A stretch of DNA of 30,773 nt from NCBI GenBank assembly GCA_013115145.1, contig JAAPAO010000315.1:9506-40278 (forward strand), given 5' to 3'. Below the pieces are notes generated by a model. That model searched no databases, was not told the origin of the DNA, and worked only from the letters and a program-made list of their open reading frames with translations. This stretch comes from Perkinsus chesapeaki (Eukaryota > Perkinsozoa > Perkinsida > Perkinsidae). Shown one piece after another: positions 10,477 to 23,900 of this stretch. A program made the position numbers and the translations under genes. Numbering within the stretch: the stretch's first letter is position 1; each line of letters begins with the position of its first letter.

Positions 10477-11945
10477 GCGCGAGAACCAACGAGATAACGC
10501 TTCACAGTGCCACGATTTTACATCCGTAATAAGACGGCCCAGTAGCTAGCAATAGAACTATCACCTCATTACCGTTTAGGCTAAAACCGTTCTTGGTGAG
10601 AATGGCCCTATTATTAACTCTAGCTGCAAATTGCAATGAGACTTCACTCCTATTCGTCCTCCCTCTACCAGTTCCTTCCCTACTGTTACTTCGACCACCT
10701 TATTACTACTATAATAAATCACAAAACCATTAATCGTACTTCCTATATTCTTAAATGCCCCCGCCTTCTGGCCATAAAGTTGAGCTATAAACGATTAATA
10801 GCGACAAAGCAGTTGAGTCACCTTATAAGTGAGAATATTGAGCCCAATCACTGCATTCGATTTTTCTCTACCATCTCCCTTTATTACTAATAAACGGTAA
10901 AGAGTAAAAGCTGGTCAAAGCAACTTATTTTAATATCCAAGTTGCCGATATAAAATACCCAAACCATCGACTGTATTCCTATCATCGCTACTATTGGATC
11001 TAACTACCACCGACAAATGACGGAATCTTGACCGAATCACTATTGACTGTGAGCATTAAAACCATTGTTTGCATTCCTGCTTTCCATTCTCCTTGTTCTA
11101 CCGAAGCTAGCTGATATCGGTAACCAACAAAAATGCGATCGAGTCACCGTATTGCAATTCAAGTTGCAAATGGCAAGTACTACAGTCCTATTGTCAATTC
11201 CCCTTGCTACTATCAGATGTAGCTGATGAAAATGTGATGGAATAACCCTATTGACACTTTTCTTACAAAAGTACTTAAAGTATCAATCCTATTCCTCCCC
11301 TCTATTACTATTCATCTAGAGATATATTATGATCCGGATGATGAGGCAGATCCGTCATAGTAGCGCCACCAGACACCTGATGCCGCCTACCGAATAGCTG
11401 TCTTAGATTAACCATTTACAAATCTTACAACTGCCAACGGGGAAAACAAATACGAATTACGACGTTCTCGAAATTATACAGTGAAACCGATTTGCGGTTG
11501 ATCGAAGCGCCTTAATTAGTCTCTCATTTCCTATATGGTGTGTAGATGTCTGTCGGCTTTCCTCACTCGATCTCTACTGTTCCCTTGCCGGGGAATTCCT
11601 TCAAACGCGTCATCTCTGCAGGACTGCATGTTAACCTATTGCTTATCCATTTCGCATTAATCCTTCTTTGTGATGACTATCGCATCTACGAATAATACTA
11701 AGATTCTGAACAACGCTGCATCAGCCGACTTAAACGTTTATAATTGTTAGTAGTGCTTTTCGATGATCTACGGACAACCTAATGCCCCCCCCATCTACTC
11801 CGCTGCACTATAAGGGTCTATGTATTCTAGCACTACTCGGGACCATTATTATTTTAACCGTCTACCCCGAGTTCCTCATAAAAATGCTGCAGTTTTGAGG
11901 TTGCCCATATAACAGCGCTGTTCTTCTGCATTCCTGACTAGTAGC
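10477..11945. other. Intergenic region between CDC50 and the giant DUF3638 gene
   Basis: About 1.47 kb separating the CDC50 5' end from the 3' end of the giant gene. No supportable gene: open frames here are short and unlike any family I know. Most of it (about 10600-11330) is a decayed tandem repeat, listed separately. The remainder, about 11330-11945, is unique sequence with nothing recognisable; it should hold the 3' untranslated end of the giant gene. Confidence 0.65.
10600..11330. repeat. Degenerate tandem repeat, unit about 100-117 bp, roughly 6-7 copies
   Basis: A recurring pattern is visible by eye: a start like gagtcacc-tatt, then aa-tcaagttgc, then att-cctat-ntccattccccttnctactat, then tagctgata and cggtaa, then aaaatg-gatcgagtcacc. 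Repeat starts are recognisable near 10813, 10914, 11031, 11139 and 11236, spaced about 97-117 bp, with weaker copies before 10813. Divergence between copies is high, so the array is old. No coding frame persists across units. Confidence 0.55.
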
Positions 11946-14900
11946 CTAGTCTCCTCTAATCCTAAGCGCACAATCGCTGGAAAATTATCGGAAAAATGAC
12001 ATCTGTGGGATTCGAACCCACGACCTTTGAAAAACCCAACACGTGAGCAACCAGAAATATTATTTCTTAACACCTCAGAACATCCTGCCAGCTCCAAACC
12101 TGTCTTGCCGTAACCGATAACACTGCCCACCGCTACTAGCGCCTTCCTCTTTGATGGCTGTCACAGTACCCATCTGCCCCTCATCAATGAGCATGCGTGC
12201 ATCATCCTTCCATACCAACTTTTCCTCAACTCTCTGAGTGATAAGCCAACTTTTAGGCAAGCATCTCATTGCATTCACCGAGGGCTCTTGCGGTGTAGTC
12301 GAAAACACCACACCAACTGCGACGAAGTCTTCGCTTGGCGCTATCGGTCTCCATACGTTCAACGGAGCCTTGCCCCGCCGCTCCGACCAGATCAGCCGAT
12401 ACGCCGACGGATGAGGCACATTTCTGTCCAACCAATCCGACATTTTCGATGGTGCTCGAGTGTTGTTCAACTTAACCGAGTCCAAAATCTCCAAGGCCAA
12501 CCCGTGGGATGGCTGGCTCAGACTGCCCACGGCCAGATCGCCAAGATTGAGGCGAATCCTGGTATCGGGACTTCGCTTAGTTGACCATCCCCCACCGTCC
12601 GTCAGATGGCCATATTGCCAGACACTCAAAGGCCCGCAGCTTATACCGGAGGAGGACCAAAGTTTAGTAAGATGCTTGTGGGAAACCAAACGGAATTTAA
12701 AACGTGACATCTCGTCATCGTAATCGGTCATTCGAGTCTCGACCGGGTCCGCCTTCAAGGTCTCACCAGTCCCCACTGTTAACAAACTTTTCGGAGCCGT
12801 CGAATCGCTCGAGGACTTCTCGCCGTCACTCGGGACAAGACTATCTGGAAACTGCGCTCCCCACGCTTGAGGAGTGACAGATCCGCTAGTGTCCATCAGA
12901 GAGCGCACGATGCGTTGTATGTGGACCTCCGTCAAGCCTGGCACATGCAAAGCTCTCATGCCACTAATGGCTTCCTGGGCCGACAGACTGCCTCGACTGA
13001 GCTGATCCCAGGACGCGAAAAGGTCGCTGGGTCGAACCCCACGGGCGGCAATGGCACCTCTTAAAAGCGTTATGCCTTTCTTCAATGCAAGCCGTCTGAC
13101 TTCTCCCGGCGATACCAACACTCTTGCGATCGAGCTACCCTGCCAAGATGCTTCGCTTTGTGGTCGTCGTCGACATGCACGCATGCGCAACCACCACTTC
13201 AAGCGGGATTCATACGGAATACTGTCTAACGCGGTTTGTAGGAGTACGAGTTGACGAGATGTAAAACCAGTAGAGTCGCAGTCAATGAATCGCCAAAGTT
13301 GCTCCATCGCGGTCGTCGAAAAGGTCCTGCTGGTATCGGTGGTATACGTCTGGCTGCGGTCCAACGGTCTCGAGGTCAATCCCGGGCACCTCAGGCAGAA
13401 AGTTAACCCTGCCGCGGGAGGAAAGCGATGCATTGCCACACGAATGTGCTCAGCTTCAACCAAAGATACCACCCCGTTCAAATTGGGCTGTCTCAGATAC
13501 TGCTTAAGCGTCATGTCCGACTTGAGAGCCTTCGGAGAAGCATCTAGATCAATCAAGCTCACACTGCTTGGACGGGCGCACAAATCCTGCACGCGCTCCA
13601 GCAACCCTTTCGGTGTAATATGGTCACCACCGTTCAAAACACCATCAACTGTGATGCCTGTGGCGTCAACTAAGTCCTTCGGCAAACTACTGATAACCGT
13701 GTCGACATCCTCCCGACTCAGACTGGCAACCACGTCGAGATCAAGTAGCTCCAGAGCATGTCGCACGAGCTTCATCACCGTGTCGTTGTCGACCGGCTCG
13801 GACGGAAGGCCCTCCGGTGGCTTCAGTTCAAACGTAACAATAACGTTCTTGAGCCTTCTCACAGCCTTCAACTTCCACGTGTTGCGATAGAAGTTATTCG
13901 ACACCAACATCGACATAGGAAAGTCTAATGGCGGCACTTGCGTCTGGCCCAGGATGCCATTCGACACAGTGAGCTGGTTAGCAGGGTAAAAGGCGTTCAC
14001 TGTGGCCTTAGCGTCGAGGCAGACGTCTTGGAGGTCCCACGGGGTTATCGGATCTTTGTCGCGATTGTACTTCTGATCACCGGCGTATTCGGACTCTGTT
14101 TCGATCTGCAATTCCTGAAGACAACAAGAGTTCGCCTATGTTTGGCATTTTCCGGACCTGTTGGACTTCTTGCTCTTGCTCCTGCTCTTGCTCCTGTTCT
14201 TGTTCCTCTTCTTGCTCTTCAACCTGGATACATTCAGATATGAAAAGTAGCCAATAGAAAAAGCTGCGCACCTGCTCTCCCGAGAGCTGTAGGAATGCGC
14301 TGCCATATGATTTTGGTGCGCGTGAAACTGCTGCTTCTAACTCGTGGAGCTTATTCTGAGCCTGAGATAACCATAGCTCCATTACGACCAGCATGCCATG
14401 GTGGATCTACTATGCAGGCAAATAAGTGTTACTAGGTAAGTACTTCCCCAAAGTGGTTCACTCCAAGGTACGACTACGTACTGTGCTGTCCCAACTCAGG
14501 ATAGTTGGAGATACCCGAATGGATTTGATTCAATGCAATAGTATATGTATTTTCACCAGGCCAACTCGAAGGGACCTAAATTTCGGCTATTCCTCAAGTT
14601 TCTATGAGCATGAAAGTCACACTATTTCATAGCTGCTTCATTCACGTTGAGTATCCTATCTTTCCGATACACGATGTGTTAGGATGTTGCGAATGCTAAT
14701 CCGAAAATCACAGATCGCGCGGTTCCTAGTAGCAATGGCGGACCAGCGCTGCTGTTAACTCTGCCAAAATGGCACAATCCTTATTAGACCAATGCTGGAT
14801 AAAGTACACCGCTCCCTCTCACCGAGTTTTGTGCCTTGTTATCGAGCCACCCATCAGCGACATAGCTTTGACACCTCTTTGCCTCCTTCTGATAGAGGCC

Positions 14901-17900
14901 CACTTGAAGGTTGTCGGCCTCGGGATCGGTGCTGATAGTATGGTCTACCGGCTCACGCAGGACCGAGAGGCATCTGAAATAGATTACTCCGTCACAGTAT
15001 CTTTTGGTCGCCCATGCACGTTGGCAAAAAAAATAAAATTTCACGGATCTCATTATGGCATATTTTTGTACTCTTTGCGCTGAATATTTATTACGCTAAC
15101 TACCTAGGAAGCTTCAATCACAACCGACCAAGGTGAGCAGATGTGACACACGCACAGACTTACAAACGTTAATCGCGTATCGTAAGTACTACAAACATTC
15201 AGTCATTTACCTCTTAGCCTGATCAGGAAAGCTCTCCATCTTATTCCAGGCGACAGACCGCCAGACAGTCTCCAAATTCTGCTCACAAAGCAGCATGTAC
15301 TGAGAACCTTCTCCCGCGATCGTATTCTGAGACGCCCTAAAGACAAAGCATGCACACACTTGACGGAACCGCTAATGGGCCACCATTTAAGAACTCGGAG
15401 AAGTAGTTCTTGCTGGGAGAGACACGCCGCTGAAGAACCTTCAGCTACTATCTGATGACCAACCTGAGAAAGGGAATAAGAACGGGAAAAGAGGTAAGGA
15501 AGAGTGAATGATAGAAGACTGAGAAATAAAAAAATACTTTACAGTGTAAAGTTCAAGGTATTTAGTTCGTAAAGTTTACACACAATATAGTAATATTTAT
15601 ATATGATAGTACGCTGTGATAATTCCCTTAAAATATAATTGATGCATTTATCATTAAGCTACCCATAAGATGTCTTTTTCGGGCAAAATGGGGTATATAC
15701 TGTACCACTTACAGGCTCTACCGTTCTTTCATTTTGGACTATCAAAATCGAACACACTGTGTAAACAGCAGTGTAATGATACTGCACCAGCTATATAACA
15801 CTACTAACATATATTACACAGATGTGTATAAATGCTACTATATCAGATGAATAGAATCTCACCTGCTTAGTCGTGATCAACGTGAGCTTCTGCCGTAGTG
15901 TGCCGCCAAGTCCTCTTAAACGGAATGCAGATTGGGCGAAGTCTCTGAACACACGGTAGAATGATACGGAGTAATGTCACTACAGCTTACCTGAAGGTGG
16001 TATCTTTCCCCAGAGTAAGCATGCCAATACATCCAGCCGGTTGAGGTATGTCCATGCCAGTAGTATGTATGTGATCGTAAAAGGTAAATCGACGGCTTGG
16101 TGCCAGGCCCGAGTGGGCCAGTGGGATAACTAAGCCGTTGTTGCCTCTTTCAAGTATCTACCATACAGTCTGTATTATACGAAGTCTATTGCTATAGTAC
16201 TGTATGATACTATACAGAGACTTTGATAATACTATTATACAAAGTATTATCAAAGTCTGCATTTCCATAAGTATAATCTGTATGATACAAAATATACATA
16301 TGGCAATCTGGAGCTCAGACTCTCAACGAGCTAAGATTCCCTGTCCTGCTAGAAAATCTCACCGACTTTCCATCACTCACACTACTCACGTGGAACGGAG
16401 GGAAAGTTCACAAAAGAAGCTCTCCTTTAGATTTCGAAGAGCTCCGCGAACAACCAACTACGGGACCTACCAAACGTTCATCTGTGTCATCATCAAGGAA
16501 CACCACAGCATCAAACACATCCACTGGAAGAAGCTGAAGCAGCACTCGAGCGACCTTGTCGTTACTGACACCTGTTATTAGGGCACCGCAGTCGATAAGA
16601 GCATAAACTCCCTCCGTCGCGGAGGCCTAATCAACGACAGCTACACATTGGCAATGACTCATACACTCACAACTTTGAGAAGATCGTAAGCCGTCCACCT
16701 GGCCGGTAGAGTTTGAAGCACTCCGTCCCCGATAACGATACTAGTGTCTGTAAGAGTAGCGGCAATGTGACCGTCACAGCCTCGGTCGAATCTGAGAAAG
16801 GCGAGCTTAGCACTTATAGAGGAACGAGTGATGCTTACTGGCAGTGCCCCATGCTGTCTGGCAGAAGGTCATTCGGTGTTCCAGAGAAGCCAAGACGATA
16901 ACGGAACAGAAGGGAAGAGCCAAGCTCTTGACCACTGGCCACGAGAACGCCTGAGAAACCATAGATCATCCTAAAGAGACCACCATTACATTTCTGATGT
17001 ATTGCACTATAAAGCAAACCGCTCCCGCCGAAATGCGATAAAGTTCGCAGAAGCGAAGAAAAAGAGAGCGGTTCGCCTCGTGAAAATGCCCCCTACTTAT
17101 ATGGGCCATATAGTGTAGCGTATTTGAAAATCATTTTTGGATGAACTATACAATTTTGGATATCGTTACAATGCTGAACATTTTTACTTTTGTTAACGAT
17201 TAGAAGACTTCATATTGAGGTTGATAAGTTTTGTAAAAAAGATAAATGCAATGCACTAGTGTAAGTGTGATATGATATAGGAACGCACTTTTTTCACAAG
17301 TGCATTATTAGCGCTTTCGATTTTAAATACAATAACTTTCCTATTTATACTATTCACGACCCAATGTGACACGTTAGGCAGATGCAGATTTTCACGAAAC
17401 ATTCCTATCCTTACTGGGGGTATGTGAGAGCGCTGCAGGGAAAGCAACATTGAAAAGGTAATGAATTGTAGCCGATGGTGCAGCCTTGGACATAAGATGC
17501 CACAGTATATCTGAAACCACCAAGCAATAACAAGAGCTCTGAAGTAAAAGTGAGTCTACTCATTTGCGACTTATCGCGTGGATCCACAAGCTCCAGCGGC
17601 CAAAGTGAGTTTCGGATTGCCTCCATATCGTCATCATCGTCACTATCACTGGCTTCAGTAGAGCCACAATTGAACTCGTGCCACGCTGTACCTGAATGAG
17701 GCCGCAGTACAAAAGGAACCGACTAAGCTCGGAACATCAATACAGCCGTCAGTCAGTAGATTCAATGCACAGACTTACCGGCAGAAGTCTTCTCTGCGTC
17801 CTTGCCGATGTCCACAAGAGGGCAGCCGTCCCAAGTGAAGCCTCGAACGCGTGCACCAGCCTCCTTCGCCCATTTAACCCATCTCAGACAGTCCACTCGG

Positions 17901-20900
17901 CGATGGTGAGGCTTGCCAATCTCAGCCTCCATACCAGCTCGAGTGTATATGACAAGCTCCTTGAAGTCGGTGAATCGCAGACCGCTTCTTCGATAAGATA
18001 GAAGAGTGAAACCGATAAGGACGTCGGGATGAGAAAACTCCGATGTAGCACTTGGACGGTCCTTCCCAACGTACGGCACCGCCAACAACTTGCGAGACTT
18101 GGACGTAGTTGACGTGACCATCTCCGGTGGGAGCAAGCCATAGTCAACCAAATGCCGCTTCCCCATAATAAACGGAAGGATCATTTGTAGCCATTGGCGA
18201 GCGAGGAGCAGCAGCTTCACGTCTTTGTCACCCAAAGCTCGACAGATACTGATTTCGTCGTCATCATACCCCATCATGAACGCACTCAGTGCGCTGTCTG
18301 TTATCTGTAATGCTACTGACTGCGACCGCAACCAGATGAGTGTCCATTGACATAACCACGGTAAGAGTTGCTGGTCATACGCATGCCGGTCGTGCAGCAG
18401 CAAATGCGGTCTGTCCGACAGCCACTCGCCCTCGATGCCGCGAGCTATGGCCTCCTTGATCCTCCGAGCGATATCGGCAGCATCTTTTAAGTCAGAGAAC
18501 TCCAAACAGCTCACGTCTTCGAGCAACGGGCTTATAATATGCCACGCCAGCTTCCATCTGAGCCCAGCAGACTCTTCATCACTTGTAGGTTCAGTCATAT
18601 CCAACGGTCGCTTCTCCCCCAACGGCCACCGTAGTTCAGACTTCAACGGGTGCAAGAGAATGTCAACCTCGTCCATTAACTCGACGCCGCTTTGGAGAAC
18701 GCCAAGGACTTGGAGACAACGGTTTATATGTTCCTCTACTTCCCGACGATCGTTGCTGTTGAGCGGCTCGGCACTGCGGTCGTCGGAATGCTTGCCGATG
18801 AATTTCCTGAGCAACTTCTTGCCCTTTCGGCCAGCGCTCATATTGGCTTTCAAAATATCATCATCGACCAGCTTCTGCCGAAGTTCGGCCCATTTCAGGA
18901 GGAAGCTCTTCAGCGTCTGTGGCGTGGTCACTATCACAGCCTGTCTGTGCTGAGCCGTAAGAATCTTACGCAACAACGCCTCGGTGCAGTCATCCGAACG
19001 ACCGAATTCCAGAGTGATAACTGACGCAGCTATCACTGGAGAAGAATAACGCCCTCGAAGAACACCTCTGGTGAACTCGAGAAGTGACGCTGGAACGCAG
19101 CACACCACCAACCGCTGCTTGCTACGAAGTATGAGACCAAGGATTGGCAGTAATACAGTAGTTTTGCCAGCACCCATTATCATTTGATGAACCAGCGGCG
19201 TACCCGACGACACGGCACCAACGAACTTGTTCAATAGCGACACCTGTCCTTCGCGCAATAATACGCCAAAGAGGAACTCGCAGGCTAGAAGCCGCGGATC
19301 ATATGAGAACCTCCCGTTATGCACAGGACCACAGTAATATCGCTTGGCACAAAGCTCCGAGAGAGTCTTCTCGAAAGATTTGTCCCCATCCGCAGACAGC
19401 GCCTCGGCCTTCGCAGTAGACAGAACTCTCCTCACATGGTCGATACGGCTACCGATGAACATAGTTAGTGCAACTATGTTGAATATGGCGTCCGTATTCA
19501 ACGCAGTGTTGCTCCTTTTTAAGCGGCCAAGTATGTCTGATCCACTGCTGCTGATAAAGAGCCTGGTGAGGGCGGAAAACTTCAGAGTGGCTTCTTGTCC
19601 AGACACCATCTGAACTCTGCCGTGGCCGTCAACCGTCCCGTTCGCCAGGCTCGTAGCTATCCCAATTAAGGTCTCCATCAGTTGCATGTCTCTCGACAGC
19701 AATTTCTCGGCCTTCTCAACGATGCTTTTGATGTCCTGTGTGATGAAGTAGGTCTCCTTGGTATCCTCAATCTCTTTGAAGCTTTGAAGATCGGTCTTCA
19801 TCCGAGCCACCCATTGCCGCGATAATGGGCTACTGCAGTTGCCAGCGATACTGTCCAGTAAATTATCGACCTTACCAAGATGCTTAGTTGCCGGGTCTGC
19901 TGCGAGCCCGCTGCCGGTACGTATGAGGCAGACTTCGCGAACGATACTTTCTAGAGGCCTGCTCGCAAAGTCAGAGGCATTCTCCTCCCACTGGTGCACT
20001 GCCTTCAAATCAAGCTCACGCAAGCGGCTGTCGAAACTCTCCACAAAGGGAGCGCACGTCCAGGCCTCCGGACAGGGAACTGAGACCTTCGCTTTCCACG
20101 GGAAAGCAAATGGTGGGGGAGTTGGGAGATTTCTGACCGCACTTCCAACCTCTCGCAGCCATCTGGACTTTTGCTGACCAAGAATGTCGAACTTGTTCAG
20201 CTTGGGTAAGGGCGGCAGCACTTTGCTAACGTCTGTTGGGTTGGCATCAGAGATGGTTCTCAGTATGAGGGGCAGTCCATCTGACCCATGTACGCAAGCT
20301 CGCGATAGGCAGGCTGCAACCGCGTGTGGAGAGTCTTCGCTCCATGACTTCAGGGATACAGCTCCAGTAAATATTTCATACACAAACAGGAAGTGTGAAG
20401 TTGCATTTTCTACCAAGTACTCTACAGCATCAACACCTGTGATCTCTGATGAGCCATTGCTCGACTTGGAATAACCACCAAGCTTGGTCCAAGAGGACAG
20501 GGTACTCGAGACTAGTCCCTCGACATCGCCCTTACCGCTGCACCATGCATCTCCACTGCTGAAGGCAAGCTTGACATCGACGAACCCGTCGCCCTGGAGA
20601 GTACCGGTCAATAGCTCCCGGCGGTTTTCTACGACTGCAGAGTCGCCTTTGGCAAGTTTCAGAACAGCGAGCTCATCTTCTAGCGATACTATCGTGCCGG
20701 CAGATACATACCGCAACTTATACACGTAGTCGTGTGCGAGCTGAGTTATGTCCCACGGGAATAAGGCCTCGTAATTGTCAACGAAGGGGAGGATGGCGGC
20801 AGTTACCCTCATTTTCAACGCCAAGGCGTCGACGTGAACGTCATAAAGGAAATCTGGTCGCCCGAAAACTGCCAGCTGACTGGCCTTGGCTTCGTCTGTG

Positions 20901-23900
20901 AACACTGTCATGAGCGTATCAGCTGCATCAGCATGGAGTCCTGCTAGCCACTTCATGCTCAGCAGATGGACAGCAGCGGTCTGATCTGGAGGGATAACAA
21001 ACTCTCCAGAGACATGCTCAGGATACAAGAAGTGGCCGCAGGCCGGGCAATCGCTGTGTTCGAACAGGACAACTTCGCCACCAACATCAGTCCTACCAGC
21101 TACTAAGCCAGAGGGACAAAGTATTGCCCTTGCCCCATAGTCACCGCAAAGAAGCGCTGTGCCGCCTATGAATCCCTTCAATAGGGCGACAGTGCTTCGC
21201 GAACTCTCATCAACGCATCGGGCCAGCCAGTAGGATTCATGTTGGTCAGATACTAACTTCCCATCAACTTCTCTGAAGCTGAGCTGAAGCCTCGGGAACT
21301 CAACCACCTCGAGCATGCTATCTCTGCCCCACGCTAAGACATGGGACATGGCTTCAAGCCGATTGCACAGTCCGGCCAGCGCAGTGAGATCCGAGTTGTC
21401 GCAAGCGAGAGATAGATTCAGTAGCTCGAGTGGCGGTTTGGCAGACCCAACGACTTGTCTCGTCACTCGAGCTCGACTTCTATGCTTATCGCCCGGCTCA
21501 TCGACGCAGACATGTAATACCGTTGGTGGCCTGTTAGGATCGGGCTGACGTAGCTCGCCAGTAAGTTGGCCACGGCCGGCGCAAGTTTGCTGCTGCCAGA
21601 ATCGATACTTCTCTATAAGGTCTTCAGGCAACAATCCCTTGAGCAACCGCCCTGGAATATACAGCTCTGTGCCACGCTCCTCGGAAATGTTGCGCGTTAT
21701 CAGCAAGGTTTCTCGAGGACATATGTCTTCCATCTCTCTTGGTCCAGCACACGCAGAGAGCGTTCCATCAAGAACAAGGGCCTTATCGTCCAGAACCGCG
21801 GACTCGGCGTCTCCCTCTATGTGTGCGCCGAGTGTTGCCGATTTGTCACTGCACCAGACAAGCTTCCTGTACGGCCTTCTGCCGTTCTCGATCACATCGA
21901 AGACTTCAACCAGAGGCCTCGGTTTTTGAACAGCTACCACATCCCGGACAGTGCCACCCTGGCTAGTCCCAGACAACAGGCACCAACCCCCTGCAGGAGA
22001 TTCATTATGCAAATACAATGTATTCGGGATGAAGCTGGCCCACGACGGCAAGTCTGAAAGGAGCTGCTGCGACCAGTGATGAGACGGCAGTTTGCTGCCC
22101 CCAAGCATTGAAGGAGACCATTTGGGATCAACTGACCACTTCTGGATGTCGTGTCGGGACCCAACTATACGATACCACTCCCTGTGCGTAGACTGTTGGA
22201 CCTCAGCCACTTGCATACTATCCGGAGTAGCCTCCTTACCAAAGACGTCGACGAAGTCATCAAACTGGAGAGCCCACTCGGGTAGCGTTCTCGGTTGATG
22301 CTGCTTTAGTGTAAACTGCCCGAGGTTCACATTGACGGTCAAAGCAGGAGGCTGAGTGACCCTCAGTAGCCATTCTGAATAAGACTCTCCTTCCTGAGGC
22401 TCATCGGGAGTGATCATGGACGAGTCCGTACGGGGCACGAAAACACCGGACACGTTGTCTGCTTCCTTCCAACGCCGATGCGGGACTGTACTGGAGATGG
22501 TCTTGGTAACGATGTTATCCCCTTTGGAGACCATCTCAACAACTTCCTCAAGAACAGCACTGGCCCACTCAGGATCAGCCTTGAGCTGTAGATATATTGG
22601 CCTTCTGAACAACGTGAAGATATTCATAATCTCCACATTATAAATACCACCGAGAACCCCGGACGGTGTTTCTGGTTTACTCCACCTGTGATGAATAGAG
22701 AGGTAGACTTGCGCCTTCAGTACAGCCGCCGCCACTTCTTCAGCTTCGGCCTTGTCCATATCGTGGCTCGCACGAGCAGCTGCCAACAGTGCCAGGTGAG
22801 CATGCGCACTATTCGCTTCTTCATACTCGTGCCTTCGCATACATGAGTCGCACCAACGCGACACAATTTTCCATATTTGCCCAGTTAACCGACGCTTCAG
22901 CATATCCAAGCAATCGCCAATCTCCTTCTCATCGACCTTGTCGCTGTATTGCTCCATCACCAGCTTCACATAAAAGCAAACCCTCGCCACCAGCCTGGCA
23001 GCATACAGAATGCACCGCTGACTCGGAGATGTATCACGGCCAGTGTCGCGTTCGGCGGCAGCGTCTACAAGCTCACCAACTGCTTCGGCGATTTGCCGCG
23101 GACAATGGAGCAGCTCGTTCATGAGCAGTCCTTCATGGGTGTAGGTGTTCTCCACTGGGCCTGGCACCATGAACCGCTTCTCAGTGATCCCCACGTCATC
23201 AGATGCCCATCGGCCGGGCTCGTAAAGGGCGGCATCCAGTACCATCTGAAGCTGTGGATTGGCAAGGGCGGCGCATCGGTTTCGGTCAGAGAAAAAAGCA
23301 AGTAGGAGGGGTATGCGAACATAGGGAGCTGTTAAAATTGAAAGCACTCGTTCGACTTGTGATGCCGAGAGTGCTCCACCAAAATCAGGAAGGTGCTTCA
23401 AATACAGCACATCGTCCTCCGATTGAATCACCTCATAACCATCGCACAGAGTCGAGGGATCGGCCATGCTCGGGACTGACCGACATTTGCCTTTTTTCTT
23501 CCATTGCAGAAGCAGTTGCTTCATTTTCCCGAGCCCTTTCCCGGTGCCTTCGACTATATTGTAGCCTGTGCATTGGTCAAGGTTTTTCAAACCGAATCCC
23601 CCCACTGCTATTTTTCCTTTGTCGCAGCTCCACAACAGATGTGCGTCGCTGCTCCTATAACCAGTAGGAGATGGTTTCGGTAGCTTCTCCGAGTTCGGGT
23701 TCAGGACGATCTTCGACAAAAACACCACATCACGCAACCAGGCCAGCTCCGGGCAGTGGTCCACTATGTCAGTCATCTGCCCCGTCAACAACTGTGGCGC
23801 GAATTCTCGCGAAGTCGAGCCAAGACCCAGTTGAAGTCCAAGTTGTTCGACAAGCTGCGTCTCAGCCTGCCCGATAGTCACGCCCGACACATCAAAACGG

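Noticed and set aside
13015-13055. Another tRNA T-arm-like sequence (ggtcgctgggtcgaacccca)
   Set aside because: It lies in the middle of the continuous coding exon 12100-14114, where the opposite strand encodes a plausible EF-hand-like region; about 20 of 24 bases match the intronic elements, which may be chance.
14762-14780. Fragment gccattttggc like the core of a dinoflagellate/perkinsid spliced leader
   Set aside because: Only 11 bases match, the motif is itself nearly palindromic, and it lies inside an intron; not enough for a spliced-leader relic.
18435-18953. Long plus-strand frames opposite the giant exon (also 13285-13890, 21566-22057, 23203-23667)
   Set aside because: They are antisense shadows of the conserved minus-strand coding sequence, serine/arginine-rich and unlike known proteins.
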